In this document: one piece after another, positions 43,378 to 51,203 of the stretch | Layout: every line of letters starts with the position of its first letter | Numbering within the stretch: position 1 is the stretch's first letter | DNA from: CAZICM01 sp964537685 | Lineage (GTDB): Bacteria > Myxococcota_A > Polyangia > Polyangiales > Polyangiaceae | Length of the DNA stretch: 64,000 bases | Direction: 5' to 3' | Assembly (NCBI GenBank): GCA_964537685.1 | Contig: CAZICM010000019.1 | Coordinates: 1 to 64,000 of the forward strand | Translations under genes and position numbers: made by a program | Notes under the pieces: generated by a model | Database searches by the model: none | Told to the model about the DNA's origin: nothing | The model's input: only the letters and a program-made list of their open reading frames with translations

Positions 43378-45090
43378 TCAGGATTTGGCGGAGGAGGGCG
43401 GCGGAGGACTCTCGACGGCGTGCATATGCGGGTCGCTTTTTTTATTTTGCCAAGGGTATTTAATACGCGCGTGGTGCACGTTGACCAGCGTGGCGGCCAT
43501 TCTTTCTGAAATGGTATGTAAATCGCTGAGCGACAGACCGCATTCATCGAGCTGGCCCGACGAAAGCTTGGTAAAAATCACCCGCTGAATCATTTCTTCA
43601 TATTTCTTTAGATCAGGCGGCCAAATCGTTCGGGATGCCGCCTCAATCGAATCGACCAACATTAAAATAGCGGTTTCTTTCGTTTGAGGCTTCATGCCTG
43701 GATAACGAAAGAAATCCTGATTCAATTTCATTGAATTGGCATCGACGCCTTCAATTTTGGGCTCTTTTGCCTCGTGCAGCGCTTTGTATTTATGCCAAAA
43801 ATACTCGACAACCTGCGTTCCATGGTGGGTGTAGACAAATTCAACGACAGGTTCGGGAATTCTTCCCTCGCGCAGAATGCGGGTTCCCTCGGTCACATGC
43901 TTCAGAATGATTTCAGCGCTCTCTTCGGGGCTTAAATCGTCGTGGGGCGAACGTTCGCCGGGAGCCAGGTTTTCGACGAAATGCTTGGGCGAAACCGTTT
44001 TGCCCAAATCGTGATAATAGGCGCCCACCCGCGTCAGCAATGCATCGGCGAAAATCGCGGACGCCGCCGCTTCCGCCAAATTGGCCATCGCCCGCGCGTG
44101 CTCCCAGCTCCCCGGCGCTTCCTCCGCCATCTTTTTAAGCAAAGGCTGCTCTAAATCCGTTAAATCCAGCAGCCTTTCACGCGAGACATGGCCGATCATC
44201 CGCTCGGCCGGCTCGTGAAGCCAGCGCGCCAGCACGCCCGCCGCAATACCTCCGCCCACACATGCGATCAAATTGGAGCTCATTCCCATAAAAATGTCGC
44301 GTGGGCCGTGAAATTGGCCTTCGACAATCATGGTGAGGGCGGCAAAGGTCAGCGCTCCGGCGATACCCGAAATCAAACCGGCGCGCAGCATTTGTTCGGG
44401 ATGTTTGCGGTCTGAAAATGAAAGAACGGCCACGATGCCGCGCACCAGCACAACGGTCAGGAGCACCGGATCGTAGGCGTGAAATGAAGCCGAAAAGAAG
44501 GCCAAGCCAATGCCCACCATCAAGCTTGCACGCCGGTCAAAAACAAGGGCAACCCACAAGGGAAGGGCCGCATTGGGCACCCAGAATTCGGGCAGCTTGG
44601 TGAACAGAAGAACGGCTTTTTCCGTGATCAGCGTGAGGGAGAGCAAAGCCATCAGGCCGATCTGCGTGCGCAACAGCCGGATCCTGCTTTGGCCGAAGAG
44701 GCGCAGGTAGGCGATGAGCATCTGGCAGAGCAAAAAATGAACGACAAATTGGCTGGCAAATCGAATCGCGCGCTGGGGCCGTTTTTGTCCTTCGAAGGCC
44801 AAAGCCGCTTTGTGATCGTCGTTGTCGGGGAGAACGATTTCACCGCGCGGAACGATGATGCGCCGGTGTTCAAAAACGGCTTGGGAAGAGCCTTTATCGT
44901 CGCGGCTGATCAGGCGCGGGCCATAAGGAATACGCACCGTAAGGGGAGCCGGCTCGCCCTGCCTGGGTATCAAGCTGGGGACGAACATTTCCACCGAACC
45001 TACGGCCGTGAAGAGAAAGGCTGAAAGCAGGCTGAGGAGCAAGCCCTTGGGTCGGGAGGCAACGGCTCTCGTGATGAGGGTGTTGGGCAT
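43378..45090 (-). CDS. 7TM-HD (PgpH-like) cyclic di-AMP phosphodiesterase
   Basis: 570 residues. An N-terminal helix is followed by a short extracytoplasmic stretch of about 80 residues, far shorter than the usual 7TMR-HDED domain. Then comes a bundle of membrane helices (about 110-330) and a cytoplasmic HD domain. The latter reads GSWEHARAMANLAEAAASAI, then VGAYYHDLGKTVSPKHF with the HD pair, and VYTHHGTQVVEYFW. This is the PgpH family, which hydrolyses c-di-AMP. It is divergent from the folP-cdaA-cdaR cluster, which makes the same nucleotide. Confidence 0.85.
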   Translation of the reverse strand: MPNTLITRAVASRPKGLLLSLLSAFLFTAVGSVEMFVPSLIPRQGEPAPLTVRIPYGPRLISRDDKGSSQAVFEHRRIIVPRGEIVLPDNDDHKAALAFEGQKRPQRAIRFASQFVVHFLLCQMLIAYLRLFGQSRIRLLRTQIGLMALLSLTLITEKAVLLFTKLPEFWVPNAALPLWVALVFDRRASLMVGIGLAFFSASFHAYDPVLLTVVLVRGIVAVLSFSDRKHPEQMLRAGLISGIAGALTFAALTMIVEGQFHGPRDIFMGMSSNLIACVGGGIAAGVLARWLHEPAERMIGHVSRERLLDLTDLEQPLLKKMAEEAPGSWEHARAMANLAEAAASAIFADALLTRVGAYYHDLGKTVSPKHFVENLAPGERSPHDDLSPEESAEIILKHVTEGTRILREGRIPEPVVEFVYTHHGTQVVEYFWHKYKALHEAKEPKIEGVDANSMKLNQDFFRYPGMKPQTKETAILMLVDSIEAASRTIWPPDLKKYEEMIQRVIFTKLSSGQLDECGLSLSDLHTISERMAATLVNVHHARIKYPWQNKKSDPHMHAVESPPPPSSAKS

Positions 45091-45157
45091 GGAGGCCGAA
45101 CGGCATTTTCAGCATAGAAAATTGCGAAGGCGCCCGAAAGATTGTTATGGGTAGGAC

Positions 45158-46075
45158 ATGGCAAGGCTGCGCGCGCTTCTCGATCAACACCGCCGCGCGC
45201 TTGTCATGGGGATACTGAATCGCACGCCGGATTCGTTTTCGGACGGCGGGCTGTTTAGCGACGATCGGGCCGCGCTTGCGCAGATTGAAAAGCTTGGCGC
45301 TGCCGGCGCCGATTTAATCGATATCGGCGCCGAATCCACACGGCCTGGATCGAAGGCGATTTCAGCGGAAGAGCAAATTCGGCGGCTGGGTCCTGTTGTG
45401 CGGGCGGCGGCGGACCTGTTCAGCGTGGTGTCGATCGACACAACCTTGCCGGATGTGGCGGCGTGGGCGCTCGATCAAGGTGCATCCGTGGTGAACAGCG
45501 TATCGCTCGAGCCTGCGCGGGAACTTGGCGAGCTGTGTGCGGAGCGGGGCGCGGCCCTGGTGCTGATGCACAGCCGCGGCAGCATGAGCGAGATGCGCGG
45601 TTTTTCGGTGTATGAAGATCGAGCCTATGGCGATGTGGTCATGGATGTGCGCCGCGAGTGGATGGCGGCGGCTCAACAAGCGCTAAACGCAGGACTTCCG
45701 CGCGGCGATTTGATCTTCGATCCGGGCTTTGGATTTGCGAAGAACGCAAGACAGTCGCTTGTGCTGTGCGCCCGTTTAAATGAGTGTTTGGATTTGGGTT
45801 TTGATGTGCTGGTCGGTCCGAGCCGCAAGTCGTTTGTTGCGGTGGCGCTCAAGGAAAGAGGCATGGATCTGCCGCCGCCCCAAGAGCGCCTGCCAGGAAG
45901 CATCGCGGCGGCCTTGGCCTGTGTGGCGCGGGGAGCGCGTATCGTTCGCGTCCACGATGTGGCCGAGATGCGCCAGGCGCTCGCCATGCACGAAGCGATC
46001 GCCGAAGCGGCTTCCAAAACCAATAGCGCGGCGGCCCTGCCTGCATCCGCAATGAAGGAGGCGGCGCATGCTTGA
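45158..46075 (+). CDS. folP: Dihydropteroate synthase FolP (pterin-site variant)
   Basis: 305 residues. MGILNRTPDSFSDGG, LIDIGAESTRPGSKA, SIDTTLPDV, FDPGFGFAKN, GPSRKSFV and RVHDVAEM match DHPS from end to end. Two conserved sites differ. The usual (I/V)NDV, whose Asp contacts pterin, reads VNSVS here. The LMHM segment reads LMHSRG. The enzyme may be functional with altered binding, or be a specialised paralogue. It overlaps cdaA by 8 bases, a folP-cdaA arrangement seen in many bacteria. Confidence 0.88.
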   Translation: MARLRALLDQHRRALVMGILNRTPDSFSDGGLFSDDRAALAQIEKLGAAGADLIDIGAESTRPGSKAISAEEQIRRLGPVVRAAADLFSVVSIDTTLPDVAAWALDQGASVVNSVSLEPARELGELCAERGAALVLMHSRGSMSEMRGFSVYEDRAYGDVVMDVRREWMAAAQQALNAGLPRGDLIFDPGFGFAKNARQSLVLCARLNECLDLGFDVLVGPSRKSFVAVALKERGMDLPPPQERLPGSIAAALACVARGARIVRVHDVAEMRQALAMHEAIAEAASKTNSAAALPASAMKEAAHA

Positions 46076-47303
46076 GGGCCTTCTTCACCTTATTTCGCCG
46101 AGGCCCGTGGGTCAGGTCGTCCGCGACCTCATCGATATTTTTATTGTCGCCTACCTGATCTACCGCCTCTTGCTGGTGCTGCGCGGAACCCGCGCGATGC
46201 AGATGGGCATTGGCTTGGGCGTGGTCGGCCTCGTGTACCTGGGCGCGAAACTCTTTGGCCTGGTCACGCTGCTCAATCTGCTCTCGGGGCTTCTTTCCTC
46301 GATTATTTTGATCGTTGTCGTCGTCTTCCAGAACGATATACGGCGCGCGTTGATCCGCGTGGGCGGCAAAGCCTGGCTCTCGGGCGGGCGCGAACAGCAA
46401 TCGCGCGTCATCGATGAAGTCGTGGCCGCGGCGACCGAGCTCGCCCGTCACCGCATGGGCGCGATCATCGCTTTTGAGCAGGACGCGAGCCTGCTTGAAT
46501 TTGTGAAAAGCGAAGGCATTCCCATCGACGCGGCCGTTACACGCGAGCTGTTGGTTTCGCTATTTGTGCCTGAATCGGTGAACAAACTGCACGACGGCGC
46601 CGTGGTGATCCGCGACTTGAAAATTGCGCGGGCGGGTGTGTTCTTTCCCATGCCCGAAACAAAAATCCTCGATGCGAGCCTGGGTTCGCGCCACCGGGCC
46701 GCGCTTGGCATCACCGAAGAAACCGATGCCGTCGTCGTCGTGGTGAGCGAAGAGCGCGGCACAATTAGCTTTTGCTTTAGCGGCAACATCGTTTCGAACT
46801 TGGATGGACAATCGCTGCGCCAAGCGCTTGCGGGCCTATTTGGGCGCGCCGCGACCCGAAAAAAGAGCGTGTCCGCCGCGCCTCCCACACCAAAGAAAAC
46901 CGGCGCTGGAACAACCACGCTTCCAAGCGCCGTAGCACCGACGAGCGCGCGCCCTCTGGCCACCATCCCTCCGCCCGCGCCCACGCGCACGCCTCTGCCC
47001 ATCGGCACGCTGACCATCCGCGAACGCGAGCGCGATTGGGACAAAGAGCCTGTATCCGCCCGCGCTCCAAGCTCGAAGCTTCTGACATCAACGCCCATGA
47101 AACCCGCTGAACCCAAGGCATCCGCGGAAATCCGGCCGCCTTCCGATCCGCCCTCGGACAAGAGCGAAAAAACAGCGGACAGCCAATCTGATGCAGCGCT
47201 TCCCGCGCCTCCCAGAGCGCCTTCATTTGTCCCCACCACACTGGCGCCGCCGGCGCCCACAACCCCGCCCTCCACGCCTCCTCCCGCGAGTGAAGACGCA
47301 TGA
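46068..47303 (+). CDS. cdaA: Diadenylate cyclase CdaA (DisA_N domain)
   Basis: Makes c-di-AMP from two ATP. Three membrane helices (about 20-90) precede the DAC domain at about 100-250. The two catalytic motifs are present: DGA in KLHDGAVVI and RHR in SRHRAALGITEETDA. At 411 residues it is far longer than the usual 270. The excess (from about 265) is a Pro/Ala/Ser/Thr-rich tail of about 140 residues with no domain. It overlaps folP by 8 bases and cdaR by 4. Confidence 0.93.
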   Translation: MLEGLLHLISPRPVGQVVRDLIDIFIVAYLIYRLLLVLRGTRAMQMGIGLGVVGLVYLGAKLFGLVTLLNLLSGLLSSIILIVVVVFQNDIRRALIRVGGKAWLSGGREQQSRVIDEVVAAATELARHRMGAIIAFEQDASLLEFVKSEGIPIDAAVTRELLVSLFVPESVNKLHDGAVVIRDLKIARAGVFFPMPETKILDASLGSRHRAALGITEETDAVVVVVSEERGTISFCFSGNIVSNLDGQSLRQALAGLFGRAATRKKSVSAAPPTPKKTGAGTTTLPSAVAPTSARPLATIPPPAPTRTPLPIGTLTIRERERDWDKEPVSARAPSSKLLTSTPMKPAEPKASAEIRPPSDPPSDKSEKTADSQSDAALPAPPRAPSFVPTTLAPPAPTTPPSTPPPASEDA

Positions 47304-48247
47304 GCACCAAGGACGGAATACGCGGTGCAATACGCGCGGCGATGTTCGACAACCTCACGCTCAAGGTCATCTCGCTATTGGCCGCGCTCGGCGTGTACGC
47401 GCTGATTCACGGAGCCGAGGATGTACAGCGCACCGTTGCGCTCAGCGTGGTGTCGATCATGCCTTCGGAAAGTGCAAGCCGGCAGCTTATTTCCCAGCTT
47501 CCCAGCGAAGTAGCCGTCACGCTTCACGGTTCGAGAACAGCCCTCGATGCGCTGCACAAGGACGATCTCGGCACGCTCCAGCTCGATCTCAGAAGCGGCC
47601 GGGAGACCCGCATCGAACTCGACGCATCGATGTTTCATGTGCCTGCGGGCCTCAGCGTTCTTCAGATCTATCCATCGACAATTGAAGTGCGCTGGGACGA
47701 CGTTATCGAGCGGCAGATACCCGTTCAAATTCCCCGCACGGGCGAGCTGCTAGCCGACTTGGTCATCAAAGGCACACCCATCGCGCAGCCTCCCATTGTC
47801 AACGCGCGCGGCCCCCGCTCGGTAATTGAAGTGATGCAGTTTGCGCGCACGGCGCCTTTTGATGTGACAGGACTGACCGAAGGGGATCACCGAAGAACGC
47901 TCGCTCTCGACAAGCCTCCCAAGCTGGTCACCTTCGATGTTGAAAGCGTCACGGCGATTGTGGATGTGGCCCGCGAGCTTTTAACCAAGCCTTTCACAGG
48001 ACTGAAAGTTGAAGTTGTCGGTGTTGTCCGCGCGACGACAAAGCCCGCCACGGTGACGGTGGTGGTGACGGGCACGGCGGAGGCTGTGAATGCCGTGCAA
48101 GCCGAAGCCTTGGTGCCCCGCATCGAAACCAAGACGCCGCAGGTGGACACCACCAAGCCGGGCAGCGCCTATCTGGATGTGCTGATCGACGTACCTCCGG
48201 GCGTGAAGGCCGAAGTGCAGCCGCCCAAAGTGCTGGTGAAGTGGTAG
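47300..48247 (+). CDS. cdaR: CdaR/YbbR-domain regulator of diadenylate cyclase
   Basis: 315 residues. One N-terminal membrane helix (LKVISLLAALGVYALIHG) precedes several YbbR repeats. These are seen as VALSVVSIM, IPVQIPRTG, VNARGPRSVIEVMQFART and FTGLKVEVVGV segments. CdaR binds CdaA and modulates its activity at the membrane. Coupled translation (ATGA overlap) supports this. The glmM gene that often completes the operon is absent here. It converges with the BMP-family gene, 3 bases away. Confidence 0.88.
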   Translation: MSTKDGIRGAIRAAMFDNLTLKVISLLAALGVYALIHGAEDVQRTVALSVVSIMPSESASRQLISQLPSEVAVTLHGSRTALDALHKDDLGTLQLDLRSGRETRIELDASMFHVPAGLSVLQIYPSTIEVRWDDVIERQIPVQIPRTGELLADLVIKGTPIAQPPIVNARGPRSVIEVMQFARTAPFDVTGLTEGDHRRTLALDKPPKLVTFDVESVTAIVDVARELLTKPFTGLKVEVVGVVRATTKPATVTVVVTGTAEAVNAVQAEALVPRIETKTPQVDTTKPGSAYLDVLIDVPPGVKAEVQPPKVLVKW

Positions 48248-48250
48248 CCG

Positions 48251-49288
48251 CTATTTCGAAGGCACTCGTATTTTGCCCTGTTTTACAAGCTCTTTTAGCT
48301 CGGCCACCCGGCGCTTGATATCGTCTCCAAACCCTTTGGCGTGCTCGCCTTCGCTCACATAACCCACGCCCTCTTCCGCCAGCCCGAAGACAGAAATCCC
48401 ACCCTGAAAACGCTTTTCCGCGATGGCCTTAATCGCCTCGAAAACGGCCACATCGCCCCGTTTGATCATGCTGGTCAGCACCGTGCCGGGCATTTCATCG
48501 TATTGATCGGAATCGACGCCGATGGCATGCACACCCATATCGCGCGCCGCTTCAAAGACACCGTGCCCCGTCGTTCCCGACGCGTGATAAATCACATCGG
48601 CACCCGCTGAAATTTGGCTGATCGCCAGCGCTTTTCCCTTGGCCGGATCGCGAAAAGCTTCAGGCGTCGTGCCCGCGTAGGCAGCGTGCACGGTGCATGC
48701 GGGACACACCTCGAGAACACCCGCGCGGTAGCCCGCTTCAAACTTGTGAATCAGCGGAATATCCATACCGCCGACAAAGCCCACGTTTTTCTTTTGGCTA
48801 ACCAGCCCGGCCACTGCCCCCACCAAAAACGAACCTTCTTCCTCGCGAAAAGTCAGGCCCGCGACGTTATCGGGAATCGCGCTTCCATCGAAAGGCGGCG
48901 AATAATCGATGCAGGCAAAGCCCGTCTTGGGAAACGCCCGCGCCACCACATTCACATCGGTCGAGAAAATAAATCCAACACCGATCACCAAATCAAAACC
49001 GCGCGCCGCAAACAATCGCATCGCCGCTTCACGGTCTTCCGCGCCCGTGGGCTCGACAATTTCCGTCGTTACACCGAGCTCCCGCGCCGCTCTCGACAAG
49101 CCTTCATACGCCGCATCATTAAAACTTTTGTCACCCCGGCCTCCCACATCGAACACAAGGCCAATGCGCACATGTTCAAAGCGGCCCCGCCCCTTCGGCA
49201 ATTCATCGCGCGCGGGCAGCAGGCTCGTGCTCAGCGCAAGCCCCGCCGCAAACACCACCGAAAACCAAGGCGACATTCCAAATCGCAT
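48251..49288 (-). CDS. BMP-family (basic membrane protein) substrate-binding protein
   Basis: 345 residues. The N-terminal hydrophobic signal lacks a lipobox Cys, so a soluble periplasmic protein is likely. The Bmp family pattern is plain: LVFDVGGRGDKSFNDAAYEG, FDLVIGVGFIF, NVAGLTFREEEGSFLVGAVAG, VGFVGGMDIPLIHKFEAGY and GVDSDQYDEMPGTVLTSM. These proteins bind nucleosides such as guanosine or adenosine for ABC uptake. No permease or ATPase gene is adjacent, so transport partners would be elsewhere. Confidence 0.9.
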   Translation of the reverse strand: MRFGMSPWFSVVFAAGLALSTSLLPARDELPKGRGRFEHVRIGLVFDVGGRGDKSFNDAAYEGLSRAARELGVTTEIVEPTGAEDREAAMRLFAARGFDLVIGVGFIFSTDVNVVARAFPKTGFACIDYSPPFDGSAIPDNVAGLTFREEEGSFLVGAVAGLVSQKKNVGFVGGMDIPLIHKFEAGYRAGVLEVCPACTVHAAYAGTTPEAFRDPAKGKALAISQISAGADVIYHASGTTGHGVFEAARDMGVHAIGVDSDQYDEMPGTVLTSMIKRGDVAVFEAIKAIAEKRFQGGISVFGLAEEGVGYVSEGEHAKGFGDDIKRRVAELKELVKQGKIRVPSK

Positions 49289-49401
49289 CCGGTCAAAAGC
49301 CTATCCCAGCCCGCGTGCCTTCATCTATGCCAATTCGATCGTTGCTGAGCATCCAACAAGAGTTGCTCGCTCCAGATGCCGCGCAGGTGTGAGATTCGGG
49401 C

Positions 49402-50121
49402 ATGTTCCGCGCGGATCAGCGAATCCTTTCAGCCCTCAGGCGCATCGCCGCGCTCGCGCTCTTTGGGCTGCTCTCGCTCGCCCCGGCGCACTCCGCGAAG
49501 GCCGAAGAAAAACCGAAGATTTTGGTTTTGGATCGCGTGGCCGTGCGCTGGCACGCGCCGGAAACGGGAGGCGTATCGAAGCCCCAGTTTATTTTCGAAC
49601 GCGAGCTCGCATTTGAGGCTCGCATCGAAGCGCTCTCGAGCCCCGATCCCGATACCGCCGTGTACAACGATCGGCATGTGAGGGCCGCGCTCGATAGGCA
49701 TATTGCCGAGACGCTGCTGGAAAGCCTTCCCATCAGGCCCGAACCAACGGCGGAAGAGCTGGCCCGCCGGGCGGAGGCCACCCGGACCGCTCTCGAGCAG
49801 CGGGTGGGCGGGCGCAAACGTTTAATCGAGGCGGCCGGTGCTGAAGGGATTGGATCGGGAGAACTCGATGCGCTGCTCCGGCGCGAGGCGCGCGTCAGCC
49901 TCTATGTCGATCGCATGGTGACGCCGATGCTGCTGCCGAGCGATGCCGAGCTTCGGGCTTTTCAGCGGACGCTATTGCCGCCCGCGCGCGATCTTCCTTT
50001 CGAGACAGTCAAAGCCGTGCTTCAGCATAGCTATGTGACCCAGCGGGTGACGCAGGCGATCGACGCCTACTATCAAAATGCCCGCTCGCGGATCACCATC
50101 GTATTTATCCGGCGGAAATAG
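49402..50121 (+). CDS. Exported protein with SurA-like N-terminal region
   Basis: 239 residues. The signal peptide ends near AHSAKAE. The mature protein is mostly helical and charged, with RHVRAALDRHIAETLLESL, ELARRAEATRTALEQRVGG and LLRREARVSLYVDRMVTP. This pattern of long helices with an Arg-rich VSLYVDR-type segment resembles the N-terminal chaperone half of SurA/PpiC proteins. No PPIase domain follows. Periplasmic chaperone activity is inferred. It is divergent from the BMP gene and ends 4 bases before the convergent UPF0158 gene. Confidence 0.55.
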   Translation: MFRADQRILSALRRIAALALFGLLSLAPAHSAKAEEKPKILVLDRVAVRWHAPETGGVSKPQFIFERELAFEARIEALSSPDPDTAVYNDRHVRAALDRHIAETLLESLPIRPEPTAEELARRAEATRTALEQRVGGRKRLIEAAGAEGIGSGELDALLRREARVSLYVDRMVTPMLLPSDAELRAFQRTLLPPARDLPFETVKAVLQHSYVTQRVTQAIDAYYQNARSRITIVFIRRK

Positions 50122-50125
50122 GCTT

Positions 50126-50938
50126 TTAGGCGAATTCGGTGCGCGGCTCGCTCGCAATTTCATGCGATGCCGGCGCTTCCTCATCAGCGTGAGCCATGTG
50201 CTCCCCGTGCTCGTGATGGTGATGGGCATAAGCGCGCGCCGCCCGCCTCGCCTTCAGGAATTCCGCGAAGGTGTTCAGCATCTCCAAATCGCGCGGACCA
50301 AAACCATCCATCAGATCCCGCAGATTCCTTCGCGTCGCCTCCAGGCTCCTCGCCCTGCGGCTCGCATCGCGCATTTCATCGCGCTCGCGCACCTCGCGCG
50401 GTTCACGCACGGCAACAGGTTCGGGAACGGGCGCAGCCGCCGCGGGCGCGGCACCGGGCGAACTCTCGGGCGCCCACACAGGCCGGGGAACAGGCGTCAG
50501 CGCATGCGCCGCAAGCCACGCCTCCATGAAGATGCGAAGCCTCTCACTTCGGAATGCAAACCAGCGTTCGCGCTCCGGCGCATACGACATCAGCACATCC
50601 TTGAAGCGCCGGAACGCACCTTTTCCATCGATAGCCTGAGCCAATTTCCCCGAGAGCTCCGGCTGCTCCACCATCGGGATATAGCGCTCCATCCATCTGT
50701 ATTGCTCGCGCGAGCTCACCGGATCGATGCGCAAATAATTGGTGTCGGCGGCGATACGGGCATGCATTTGCGGATCGGCAACGCCGTCGACAACCCGGAG
50801 CACATCCCCTGTCCCCAGATGCAAATACGAATGCACTTCTGGTGCATTATTTTCAAACGCGTCCTCCAGCGCCTCCCAATCGACAGGGACGTCCCGCAAT
50901 GGCGCGGGAGCGGCAGTAGCATTCTCATTGGTGGCCAT
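50126..50938 (-). CDS. UPF0158-family protein
   Basis: About 270 residues from ATG 50938, preceded by GAGGGA; upstream in-frame starts are less likely. The N-terminal half (10-150) has VDWEALEDAFENNAPEVHSY, YLRIDPVSSREQYRWMERYI and GKGAFRRFKDVLMSY followed by ERWFAFR. This is the full UPF0158 pattern of unknown biochemical function. The second half is Arg/Glu/Ala-rich, probably coiled coil, with a His-rich YAHHHHEHGEHMAHAD stretch near the end that might bind metal. Confidence 0.78.
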   Translation of the reverse strand: MATNENATAAPAPLRDVPVDWEALEDAFENNAPEVHSYLHLGTGDVLRVVDGVADPQMHARIAADTNYLRIDPVSSREQYRWMERYIPMVEQPELSGKLAQAIDGKGAFRRFKDVLMSYAPERERWFAFRSERLRIFMEAWLAAHALTPVPRPVWAPESSPGAAPAAAAPVPEPVAVREPREVRERDEMRDASRRARSLEATRRNLRDLMDGFGPRDLEMLNTFAEFLKARRAARAYAHHHHEHGEHMAHADEEAPASHEIASEPRTEFA

Positions 50939-51108
50939 GGTTCCCTCATTCAAGCTTTCAACGGAACGAAGCGGCCGGTGGGCTGTCCGATCGCTTCGGT
51001 GCCAGGGTACTACGTGGGCATGGGCAAGGTCTGATTTCATGATGAGCTTTCCTTCGGGCGTGGGTTTCCGCGTCGTTTGATGCTCAGAACCCGAAGCCCC
51101 GCGCGCTC

Positions 51109-51122
51109 ATTCCCGCGGGAAT
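51109..51122. promoter_or_regulatory. 14-bp perfect palindrome followed by T-run
   Basis: ATTCCCGCGGGAAT at 51109-51122 is fully palindromic and runs into seven T (51122-51128). It could be an operator for the UPF0158 gene (start 50938), or a compact terminator with a CGCG loop in the plus direction. No plus-strand gene lies close upstream, which favours an operator. Function inferred. Confidence 0.3.
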
Positions 51123-51137
51123 TTTTTTGACAACAAA

Positions 51138-51159
51138 TCCCAAACAGCCCGTTTTGGGA
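51138..51159 (-). terminator. Possible glpK terminator hairpin
   Basis: TCCCAAA (51138-51144) pairs with TTTGGGA (51153-51159) across an 8-base loop, about 45 bases beyond the glpK stop. On the minus strand it is followed by ATTTGTTGT, only partly U-rich, so this is a weak intrinsic-terminator call. Confidence 0.35.
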
Positions 51160-51203
51160 AACGCCCGCTGACACTCTGTCAATCGAATCGAGGCATCAAT
51201 GCA

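Noticed and set aside
43247..43588. Plus-strand frame with Cys-rich start and hydrophobic segments
   Set aside because: Most of it overlaps the well-supported 7TM-HD gene on the other strand; the free part is only about 130 bases and holds the acyl-CoA dehydrogenase promoter region.
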